64,000 nucleotides of DNA from Streptomyces phaeofaciens (GTDB lineage: Bacteria; Actinomycetota; Actinomycetes; Streptomycetales; Streptomycetaceae). The translations under genes were made by a program, and so were the position numbers. Location of the stretch: NCBI RefSeq assembly GCF_014648915.1, contig NZ_BMSA01000033.1, positions 36,601 through 100,600 on the forward strand, in the 5' to 3' direction. Under the pieces are notes generated by a model, which made no database searches, had not been told where the DNA came from, and worked only from the letters and a program-made list of their open reading frames with translations. This document shows, piece by piece, positions 33,096 through 41,500 of this stretch. Each line of letters opens with the position of its first letter. The stretch's first letter is position 1.

Positions 33096-33671
33096 CACGT
33101 CGAAGAGGCGGTGCCGGACGCCGTCGACATCAGGCTGGCCGCCCGGCTGGCCGCCCTGCGGGCCGAACACGGCTGGTCCCTCGGGGGGCTGGCGGAGCGC
33201 AGCGGCATCAGCCGCTCCACACTCTCCCGGGCCGAGCGCGCCGAGATCAGCCCCACCGCCGCGCTGCTCAACCGCCTGTGCCAGGTCTACGGACGCACCA
33301 TGTCCCGGCTGCTCAGCGAGGTCGAGGGCGAGCCCGCCCCGCTGCTGCGCGCCGACGAGCAGCCCGTCTGGGAGGACAGGGCCTCCGGATTCGTCCGGCG
33401 CTCGGTGTCCCCGCCGCACCCCGCGTTCCGCGGCGAGCTGGTCGAGGGGCGGCTCGCCGCGGGCGCCGACATCGCCTACGACCGGCCGCCCGTGCCCGGT
33501 CTCGAACAGCACATCTGGGTCCTGGAGGGCGCCCTGGAGGTCACCGCCCAGGACGTCCGGCACCGTCTCGGCGCCGGCGACTGCCTGCGGCTGCGGGTGT
33601 GGGGGCCGACCCGGTTCCGGTGTGCGGACGACATCGAGGCGCGGTACGTGCTGGCGGTGGTGCTGCCATGA
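33090..33671 (+). CDS. XRE-family regulator with cupin domain
   Basis: About 193 residues. HTH at about 12-68 (RLAARLAALRAEHGWSLGGL, AERSGISRSTLSRAERAEIS) and a short cupin sensor at about 105-190 (HIWVLEGALEVTAQDVRHRLGAGDCLRLRVWGP). The ATG at 33090 lies in the right arm of a 33-bp palindrome, so the mRNA is probably leaderless; an in-frame start at 33036 would overlap the LysR stop and run through the operator. The stop overlaps the GNAT gene (ATGA). This pairing of a cupin repressor with an acetyltransferase suggests control of a detoxification or modification reaction. Confidence 0.88.
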   Translation: MKHVEEAVPDAVDIRLAARLAALRAEHGWSLGGLAERSGISRSTLSRAERAEISPTAALLNRLCQVYGRTMSRLLSEVEGEPAPLLRADEQPVWEDRASGFVRRSVSPPHPAFRGELVEGRLAAGADIAYDRPPVPGLEQHIWVLEGALEVTAQDVRHRLGAGDCLRLRVWGPTRFRCADDIEARYVLAVVLP

Positions 33672-34198
33672 CGGCCGTCCGTCTCGACGCCGCCCGGCTG
33701 CTCGACCGTGCGCAGGGGCTCGCCGATCTGCTGGTGGACACGGTGGCCGGCGGCGCCTCGATCGGCTTCCTCGCCCCCCTCGACCGCGCCGAGGCCGTCG
33801 CCTGGTGGCGGGAGCGGGCCGACGCGGTGGCCGCGGGACACCTCGCCGTCTGGGCGGCCCATGACGGCGGCCGGGTCGTCGGGACCGTCAGCCTGGCCTT
33901 CCCCGGCAAACCCAACAGCCGCCACCGGGCCGAGCTGGTCAAACTGATGGTCCACCACGACATGCGCGGCCAGGGCCTCGGCCGCCGTCTCCTGGACACC
34001 GCCGAGCGGGCCGCCGTCGCCGCCGGGGTCACCCTGCTCCACCTGGACACCGAGACCGACAGCCCCGCCGAGCGCCTCTACCGCGCCACCGGCTGGACCC
34101 GGGCCGGGGTGATCCCCGCGTACGCGGCGAGCCCGCAGGGCGTCCTCCGGCCGACCAGCCTCTACTACAAGCAGATCGCCCGCATCGACCTGGGATGA
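33668..34198 (+). CDS. GNAT-family N-acetyltransferase
   Basis: About 176 residues. The acetyl-CoA binding core is seen in LVKLMVHHDMRGQGLGRRLLDTAE (motif A, R/QxxGxG/A) followed by LLHLDTETDSPAERLYRATGW. It probably acetylates a small amine or a protein N-terminus. It is translationally coupled to the XRE-cupin regulator, so its expression should follow derepression by that regulator's ligand. The substrate is unknown. Confidence 0.88.
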   Translation: MTAVRLDAARLLDRAQGLADLLVDTVAGGASIGFLAPLDRAEAVAWWRERADAVAAGHLAVWAAHDGGRVVGTVSLAFPGKPNSRHRAELVKLMVHHDMRGQGLGRRLLDTAERAAVAAGVTLLHLDTETDSPAERLYRATGWTRAGVIPAYAASPQGVLRPTSLYYKQIARIDLG

Positions 34199-34228
34199 CT
34201 GTCAGTGGCAGCGGCTACCGTGCGAAGC

Positions 34229-34588
34229 ATGCCCGACGCCGAAGACGTACGCCGTATCGCCCTGTCCCTGCCGGACACCACGGAGAAGATCGCCTGGAGC
34301 ATGCCCACGTTCCGGGTCGCGGGGAAGATGTTCGCCACCCTCCCGGAGGACGAGACGTCCCTCGCGGTGCGCTGCCCCAAGGAGGAGCGCGACGAACTGG
34401 TGCTCGCCGAGCCCGCGAAGTTCTGGATCGCGGACCACGAGGCCCAGTTCGCCTGGGTGCGGGCGCGGCTGGCGGCCGTCGAGGACGAGGACGAGCTGCG
34501 CGACATCCTCGCCGACTCCTGGCGGCAGGCGGCCTCGACCCGGCTGCTGGAGGCGTACCCGGAGCTGGGCCTGCCGACGGGGGAGTGA
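34229..34588 (+). CDS. MmcQ/YjbR-family DNA-binding-like protein
   Basis: About 119 residues, a complete YjbR/CyaY-like fold protein: DAEDVRRIALSLPDTTEKIA near the start, FRVAGKMFATLPEDE, and PAKFWIADHEAQFAWVRARLAA at the end. Members are small double-wing proteins of uncertain function. ATG 34229 is chosen; GTG 34205 would add eight residues with no better ribosome site, and leaderless expression from the short region before it is possible. It is the last gene before the tRNA. Confidence 0.8.
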   Translation: MPDAEDVRRIALSLPDTTEKIAWSMPTFRVAGKMFATLPEDETSLAVRCPKEERDELVLAEPAKFWIADHEAQFAWVRARLAAVEDEDELRDILADSWRQAASTRLLEAYPELGLPTGE

Positions 34589-34688
34589 GGCCGGCCGGCC
34601 CCGACAAACGGGTGCGCGACCACCGACCCGAGTGCGGTATTGTTTCCATGCGCGTTCGGCCAGGGGAAATCCCAGGTCAGACGGGCAA

Positions 34689-34762
<74 letters not shown>

Positions 34763-34782
34763 CTTTACGAAGTCGCAGGTCA

Positions 34783-34814
34783 GGGGCCGTTTCAGAGAGA
34801 TCTGAAACGGCCCC
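34783..34814 (+). terminator. Terminator after tRNA-Pro
   Basis: A perfect 14-bp stem (GGGGCCGTTTCAGA, 34783-34796, with 34801-34814) closes a GAGA tetraloop, 20 bp after the tRNA. Confidence 0.93.
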
Positions 34815-34962
34815 TCGATCATTCTCCGGGTTCATCCGGGGGCCGGCCCACCTGATCGCGTTGAAGCGCACCTCGACCCGGCCGAAGTGCGCCAAAAGGT
34901 CGGGGACTCGGTCGCAACGCCCCCTGGATTCCGCCATGTTCACCTCGGGCGGGCCCGACCCG

Positions 34963-36408
34963 TCACGATCCCGGCTTCGAGGTGAACGCGGGCGCCTCCC
35001 TGCCGCCTGCCGGTGTGCCTCCGCGGTGTCGCAGCGCCCACAACGCGACGGGGGCCCCGGCCCCGACCAGCGCCGACGCCACACACAGACCGGCCTGGTA
35101 GCCGGAGAGAAAGGCGTCCGCGTCGTCGGCCCCGGCCGCGGCCGCGGCCCGGTCCACGAACGACACGATGGCGCCCACCAGCCCGATCCCGACGACTCCG
35201 GACGCCTCACGGACGGCGCTGAACAATCCGGCCGCGATTCCGGAGAGGTGATCGGGTGCGGATTCCAGGGCTCGGGTGGTCATCGGAATGGCGAGGGCGG
35301 AGCCGAAGCCGATGGCCGAAAGGCCGGGCAGAATAGGGACAAGGCTTCCTCCGGAACTGCCCAGCGCGGCCATCAGCAACCCCAGACCGACCAGGAGCAG
35401 ACCCGCGGCGGTCATCCGGCCGTCTCCCCAGCGGCGCGCCATACGGGCGATGAACGGGGTGGTGACGATCAGGGAAAGGGCCACGGGAATGAATGCCAGA
35501 CCGGCCGGCGTCGGGGCGAGACCGAGGCCGTTCTGAAGAAACTGGGACGTGAAGAAAAAGACTCCGCTCACGCTCAGACCCCACAGCAGCTGAGTGAGGA
35601 TTCCGCCGACGAAAGGGCGTTGCCGGAAGAGGAGTCGCAGTACCGTGTTCCGGCGCGATGTCAGTTCGTAGGAAAGGCCGGCGGCCGATACGGCGATGAT
35701 TCCCGCTGCCGTGGCGAAGCGCATGCTGCCGAAACCCTGCTCAGGACCTTCGATCAGGCAGTAGGCGAGGGCCGCCAGCGAGCAACAGGCCAGTGCGACG
35801 ACGCGGAGCGAGAGCGTGGCCGAGGGGGTGGACGCGGCGCGGGGCGAGGGTCCGGGCCGGGGGACGAGGAAGCCGACGAGGAGACTGGCGCAGCCCAGCG
35901 GCATGTTCATGGCGAACACGGATTCCCAGCCCAGGTGCTGGGTCATGACGCCGGAGACCACGGGGCCGCAGGCCAGCGCGGTGGCCAGCACCGCGGTGGT
36001 GGCGCTGAACGCCGCGTTGCGCGCGCGAGGCGGCAGATCGTGCGACAGGATCGCCAGCGCGGCCGGCAGGATCAGCGCAGCGCCCGCTCCCTGGAGCCCC
36101 CGGCAGGCGATCAGCGCCGTCCCCGAGGGCGCCGTACTGCACCCGACCGACGCGAGGGTGAACAGGGCGACCCCGAGCGAGAGCGTCGCACGCCGCCCGA
36201 CGGTGTCCGCCAGATGCCCGCCCAGCAGCAGAAGGCTGGCGAGGGTGAGAGGGTAAATGGCCGCAACCCATTTGAGATCGGCCTCGCTCAAGGCGAGTTC
36301 GGCCTGGATCCGGGGCAGGGCCACATTGACGACCGTGTTGTCCAGGGCCGTCATGAAGGACGGCACCAGTACGGCCACGAGGATTGCGAGGACACGCAGT
36401 CGGCTCAC
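34963..36408 (-). CDS. MFS drug/solute exporter, DHA2-type (14 TM)
   Basis: About 481 residues with roughly 14 hydrophobic helices. Motif A-like GGHLADTVGRRATL follows TM2, and the DHA2 hallmark TALDNTVVNVALPRIQAEL is in TM1. Members export drugs, dyes or lipids with proton motive force. GTG 36408 is chosen: it follows AAGGCAGG and starts directly before the first TM (MSRLRVLAILVAVLVPSF); the open frame continues 93 codons upstream without membrane character. It is divergent from the FadD32-like ligase gene, with one palindrome between them, and may export the lipid made by that cluster or provide self-resistance. Confidence 0.88.
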   Translation of the reverse strand: MSRLRVLAILVAVLVPSFMTALDNTVVNVALPRIQAELALSEADLKWVAAIYPLTLASLLLLGGHLADTVGRRATLSLGVALFTLASVGCSTAPSGTALIACRGLQGAGAALILPAALAILSHDLPPRARNAAFSATTAVLATALACGPVVSGVMTQHLGWESVFAMNMPLGCASLLVGFLVPRPGPSPRAASTPSATLSLRVVALACCSLAALAYCLIEGPEQGFGSMRFATAAGIIAVSAAGLSYELTSRRNTVLRLLFRQRPFVGGILTQLLWGLSVSGVFFFTSQFLQNGLGLAPTPAGLAFIPVALSLIVTTPFIARMARRWGDGRMTAAGLLLVGLGLLMAALGSSGGSLVPILPGLSAIGFGSALAIPMTTRALESAPDHLSGIAAGLFSAVREASGVVGIGLVGAIVSFVDRAAAAAGADDADAFLSGYQAGLCVASALVGAGAPVALWALRHRGGTPAGGREAPAFTSKPGS

Positions 36409-36719
36409 GATACCTGCCTTGAGCGGCGCGGACGGTGGGAGGAGGCCGCCACGTTTCTGCGCGCCCTTTCTTCTCACTCTGCCTCGCGTGCATGGCGGGC
36501 GCGACTTCCGGACGCCCTGATTACGGTATTCGGCGTGCTGTGGGAATGTGCCGCTCGGTGCCCCCGCGTCGGCCGGGCGGGGACCTCGGCGTGGCGCTGC
36601 GATCTTGGTACGACGTTGTGATTGGCTGATAGTGCTACTGCCACTATCCACGGGGAATCGGTGACGGGCGGCGACGACTGTCATCAATTCGCCTGACGGG
36701 CCTACTGCTGAGGAGCCCC
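36409..36719. other. Divergent promoter region between MFS and FAAL genes
   Basis: 311 bp with no supported gene. It should hold both divergent promoters; the part near 36600-36650 is more AT-rich and includes the 21-bp palindrome listed separately. Confidence 0.5.
36628..36648. promoter_or_regulatory. Palindromic operator upstream of the FAAL-PKS genes
   Basis: GATAGTG (36628-36634) and CACTATC (36642-36648) are perfect 7-bp inverted arms with a 7-bp spacer, 71 bp before the ligase GTG. The size fits a TetR/MarR-type dimer site. No regulator gene for it is evident next to the cluster, so the controlling protein may be encoded elsewhere. Confidence 0.65.
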
Positions 36720-38534
36720 GTGGCCTGTCAAGAACGAAGGTTCGGTGACTTAGTGCTGGAAATCGTGAACGACACGATCAGTCATCATCTCGCCCGGGCC
36801 GCGGCGCAGAGACCCGATGAAAAAGCGTTCACTTTCGTGGACTTCAGCACCGATCGCGACGGAGTCTCCAGGTGTCTGACATGGCGCCAACTGGAGCGGC
36901 GGGTACGTACCCTCGCGGCGGTCCTGCGTCACAGCGGCGCGGCCGACGAACGGGTGGCCGTCGTGGGCCCGCAGAACCTGGACTACGTCGTCGGCTTCCT
37001 CGCGGCCACGTGCGCCGGTGCGATCGCCGTTCCCCTGTTCCCCCCGGGTCTGCCGGGCCATGCGGAGAAACTGGCCGCCGTGCTCGCCGACGCCGACCCG
37101 GTGCTCGCCCTCACCAGCCCCGACTCGCTCCAGGCCGCGGAGAAGTTCTGCGCCGACCAGTACGGCCTCCGGGTGCGCGTGGTCACCGAGGAGGATCTGC
37201 TCTCGGACGGGGCGGCAAGGGCCGAACCGACGGCCGGTGAGCCCCCTCATCCGCGCCCCGAGGACTGTGCCTACCTGCAATACACCTCGGGCTCCACCCG
37301 TATGCCGTCCGGCGTGGAGATCACCCACGCCAACGTCTGCGCCAACGCACGCCAGGCGCTGAAGGCGTACCAGCCCCGAGCCGGGGGCAACTGCACCGTC
37401 GGCTGGCTTCCGCTGTTCCACGACATGGGCCTCGTGCTGGGGATCGTGGCTCCTGTCGTCGGCCACATCCACTCCGTTCTCATGGACCCACTGGCCTTCG
37501 TGCTGCAGCCCGTCCGATGGCTGCGGCTGCTCAGCACATACCCGGGAGCGCTCACCGCCGCCCCCAACTTCGCGTACGACTACTGCGTGCGCCGCGTCAC
37601 CGGCGAGGAGCGTGCGGCACTGTCGCTGGGATCGGTCGCCGTCATGGTCAACGGCAGTGAACCCATCGCCGAGCAGACGCTCCAGCGGTTCCAGGAGGCC
37701 TTCGCCCCGGTCGGCGCGGTCCCCGCGGTGATGCGCCCGTCCTACGGGCTGGCCGAGGCGACCGTGTTCGTCTCCGCCTCACCGACCGGTGAGGAACCGA
37801 CCGTCACCTCCTTCGACCGTGACGCGCTGGCGGCGGGCATCGCCCGGCCGGCCGAGGGCACCGAGGGACAGGCCGTGACCCGCCTGGTCGGCTGCGGACG
37901 GCCCACCGACCAGGAGGCCGCGATCGTCGACCCGGAGAGCCTGGTCCGGCTGGAGGACGGACGGGTGGGGGAGATCTGGCTGCGCGGACCCAACATCGGA
38001 CGCGGCTACTGGGGACGCCCGGAACAGAGCGAGGCCACCTTCCGTGCCACCCTCCACGGCGACGACCCGGGCGAGGCGGCGCATCACTGGTTGCGCACCG
38101 GAGACCTCGGCCTGTGGCACGACGACCACCTCTACATCACCGGCCGCATCAAGGATCTCGTGATCATCGACGGGACCAACCACTATCCGCAGGACATCGA
38201 GCACACCGTCGAGAGCGCCCACCCGGCGATCCGCCGCCATCACACCGCGGCGTTCGCCGTGCCCACCGATGACGGCGAACGCCTGGTCGTCGTCGCCGAG
38301 CACACCCGTGACCTCGTGGAACCCGGCCGGGTCCGGGACGAGGCGACCCGCGCCGTACGCGTGGCGGTGTCCGCCGGTCACGCCACCGCGATGCACGACT
38401 TCGTCCTCGCCCGGCCCGGCACCGTACCCCGCACCACCAGCGGGAAGGTCGCCCGCAGCGCCTGCCGTGAGCAGTACCTCCGGGGTGCCTGGACCTCCGA
38501 CACCCACGTTCAGAGGGAGACGGACACCGTATGA
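36720..38534 (+). CDS. Fatty acyl-AMP ligase, FadD32-like
   Basis: 604 residues. ANL-superfamily enzyme of the FAAL subclass, which activates a fatty acid as acyl-AMP and passes it to an ACP rather than to CoA. The P-loop reads YLQYTSGSTRMPSGV, the FAAL form of the motif. Other signatures are WLPLFHDMGLVLGIVAPVVG, AAPNFAYDY, MRPSYGLAEATVFVS, WLRTGDLG and GRIKDLVIIDGTNHYPQDIE. It matches my recollection of mycobacterial FadD32 closely in these blocks. GTG 36720 is 5 nt after GAGGAG. Codon 11 is TTA (36750-36752), implying bldA control; the alternative GTG 36753 would exclude it. Its stop overlaps the PKS start, so acyl-AMP is probably delivered to that PKS's N-terminal ACP. Confidence 0.92.
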   Translation: MACQERRFGDLVLEIVNDTISHHLARAAAQRPDEKAFTFVDFSTDRDGVSRCLTWRQLERRVRTLAAVLRHSGAADERVAVVGPQNLDYVVGFLAATCAGAIAVPLFPPGLPGHAEKLAAVLADADPVLALTSPDSLQAAEKFCADQYGLRVRVVTEEDLLSDGAARAEPTAGEPPHPRPEDCAYLQYTSGSTRMPSGVEITHANVCANARQALKAYQPRAGGNCTVGWLPLFHDMGLVLGIVAPVVGHIHSVLMDPLAFVLQPVRWLRLLSTYPGALTAAPNFAYDYCVRRVTGEERAALSLGSVAVMVNGSEPIAEQTLQRFQEAFAPVGAVPAVMRPSYGLAEATVFVSASPTGEEPTVTSFDRDALAAGIARPAEGTEGQAVTRLVGCGRPTDQEAAIVDPESLVRLEDGRVGEIWLRGPNIGRGYWGRPEQSEATFRATLHGDDPGEAAHHWLRTGDLGLWHDDHLYITGRIKDLVIIDGTNHYPQDIEHTVESAHPAIRRHHTAAFAVPTDDGERLVVVAEHTRDLVEPGRVRDEATRAVRVAVSAGHATAMHDFVLARPGTVPRTTSGKVARSACREQYLRGAWTSDTHVQRETDTV

Positions 38535-41500
38535 ACCAGCCAGGCGGACACCAGGAGCCGATCGAGGGCGACGCCCGGGCCACCTCCTCCACCACGGACG
38601 GCCGCTCCGGATCGGGCGCTGCCGAACTGCGGAACGCACTGGTGCAGTTGGTCTCGGACATCAGAGGCATCCCGCCGGAACACATCGACGACGGCCGGCC
38701 TCTGGCGGAGTACGGGCTCACCTCCCGTGACGCCATCGGTCTGACCGGCGAACTGGAGAAGAAGCTCGACCGATCGCTGTCCGCCACGCTGCTGTGGGAG
38801 CACCCCACCATCGGACAACTCGTCGCCGCCCTGACGAAGACCGACCGGTCCGATGCCGCGCGGCCGGACCGGCGGCCCCGTACGCCCGACGAGGCGGACG
38901 CCACCGCCCGCACCGACGACGACGCCATCGCCGTCGTCGGGATCGGCTGCCGTCTGCCCGGCAGCGTTCACGGGCCGGACGCGTTCTGGGAGCGCCTCGC
39001 GGCGGGCACGGACGCGGTCGGCACGGTGCCCGAGGAACGCTGGCCGAACTTCGCCGGCTCGGCGCCCGACGTCACCGCACTGATGGAATCCACCACACGG
39101 TGGGGCGCCTTTCTCGACGACATCGAGGGATTCGACGCCAAGTTCTTCGGCATCACGCCCCACGAGGCCGAAGTCATGGATCCCCAGCAGCGGCTGCTGC
39201 TCGAAGTCATCTGCGAGGCGCTGGACCATGCGGGCGTACCCACCAACGCCCTTCAGTCCACCCCCACCGGCGTCTTCGTCGGCCTGAGCGCACTCGAGTA
39301 CGGGCATCTCACCACCTCGGATCCCACGCGACTGACCCCGTGGACCGGCACCGGAGCCGCCGGCAGCATCGTCGCCAACCGCGTGTCCTACCTGCTCGAC
39401 CTCCGCGGCCCCAGCATCACCGTCGACACGGCCTGTTCGTCGTCCCTCGTGGCCGTGCACCTGGCCTGCCGCAGCCTGCGCAGCGGGGAGTGCGACACGG
39501 CACTCGCCGCCGGAGTCAACCTGCTCCTGTCCGCGGCGGTCACGGCCTCGCTCGAACAGGCCGGCCTGCTGGCCGCGGACGGCAGGTGCAAGGCCTTCGA
39601 CGCCGCGGCGGACGGAATCACCCGCGGTGAGGGCTGCGGTGTCGTCGTGCTCAAGCGGCTCGCCGACGCCCGGCGCGACGGCGACCGGGTGCTCGCCGTC
39701 ATCAGGGGCACCGCCGTGAACCAGGACGGCCGGTCGGCGGGCCTCATGGCCCCCAACCCGGCGGCGCAGGAGGCGCTGCTGCGCGACGCCCTGCGCGACG
39801 CACGCATCGACGCGGCCGACATCGACTACGTCGAGGCGCACGGGACGGGCACCCTGCTGGGGGACCCCATCGAGGCGACCGCCCTCGGAGCGGTCGTCGG
39901 ACGGGTCAGGCAGCCCGACCGGCCCCTGCTGATCGGATCGGTCAAGACCAACCTGGGCCACCTCGAAGGCGCGGCCGGCATCATCGGCCTGATCAAGACC
40001 GCGCTGGCCCTGCATCACGGCCGTATCCCGGTCAGCCTGCACTTCCGCAGCCCCAACCCCCACATCGACTTCACCGAGCTGGGCCTGCGCGTGGTCTCCG
40101 AACCGACCGCGTGGCCCACCTCCGGGGACCGTCCGGGGCGCGCCGGTGTGTCCGCCTTCGGCTTCGGCGGTACGAACGCCCACGCCGTACTGGAGCAGGC
40201 GCCGCCGGCCGCCGTGCGGCCCACACGGGACGAGGACGAAGTGGCCGGCCGGCCGCACGTCCTGGTGGTGTCCGCCCGCTCCTCGGACCGGCTCGCCGAC
40301 GTGGCCGCGAGTCTGTCGCGATGGGTGGCCACCGACGGCGCGCCCGCCCTCACCGACATCGCCCACACGCTGCTCTCGCACCGCCGCGGCCCGTCCTGCG
40401 CCGCCGTCGTCGCGCGGACCCGCCCCGAGGCGGCTGCCGGGCTGGCCGCGCTGGCCCGGGGGGAGAAGGTTCCCGGCGTGGTCGCCGCGTGCACCGACGC
40501 ACGAGCGGCGCAGTCGTTCACCGCGCGCCGACCGGTCTTCGTCTTCTCCGGTTACGGCTCCCACTGGGAGGGCATGGGGCGGCGCCTGCTGGCCGACGAC
40601 GCCCTCTTCGCCGCCCAGGTGTCCGCGCTCGACGCGGACTACCTCGCGGAGACCGGTTCCTCACTGACGGACATGCTCATGTCCGACGCGGACCCGACGG
40701 TGGACCGGATCCAGCCGCTGCTCTTCGGACTCCAGCTGGCCCTGGCGCGGACCATGCGGGCCTACGGCGTGGAACCCGCCGCCGTCATCGGCCACTCGAT
40801 GGGCGAGGTCACCGCCGGGGTGTTCGCCGGCGCCCTCGACGACCGCGACGGACTGCGCGTCATCGTCCGGCGCTCGGTCCACCTCGCCACCCTCGAAGCC
40901 GAACACACCGGCGCGATGGCCGCCGTGGAGCTTCCCGCGGAATCCCGGGCGGCCGTCCTCAGCCGCTTTCCCGGTGTCGAGGTCGCCGTCCACTCCTCGC
41001 CCCGACGCTGCACGGTCGCCGGTCCGGCCCGAGCGGTGCGCGACCTGGTGGACGAGCTGACCGAGCAGGGCCGGCTCGCCCGACTGCTCGAAAGCGGCGG
41101 AGCCGTGCACTCGGCCCTGGTCGAACCCATCCTGACGCCGCTGCGCGAGGATCTCGGCGACCTGCGCCCGCACACCCCCACCACACGCTGGTACAGCACG
41201 GTCCTCGACGATCCCCGAGCGGGCACGGCGGCCGACACGGGCTACTGGTGCGCCAACGTCCGCCGCCCGGTGCGTCTGCAACAGGCGGTGACGGCGGCGG
41301 CCGAGGACGGCCACACCCTGTTCCTGGAGATCTCGCCCCACCCCATCGTCGCCGTCCCGCTCGCGGAGATCCTCGACGCCACACCGGCGGGGGACCAGGC
41401 CCTGGTCGTCCCGACCCTGTACCGGAACACCGACGACACCGTCCAGGTCCGTGCCGCGCTGGCCAGGCTGCACTTCGCCGGCGTCACGCTCCATGCCGGG

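Noticed and set aside
34815..34962. Possible att site or integrase remnant after the tRNA
   Set aside because: Only a 9-bp word repeat was seen; no duplicated tRNA end and no recombinase coding sequence.
36409..36687. N-terminal extension of 93 residues on the MFS transporter
   Set aside because: Pro/Arg-rich and not membrane-like; GTG 36408 has a ribosome site and directly precedes TM1.
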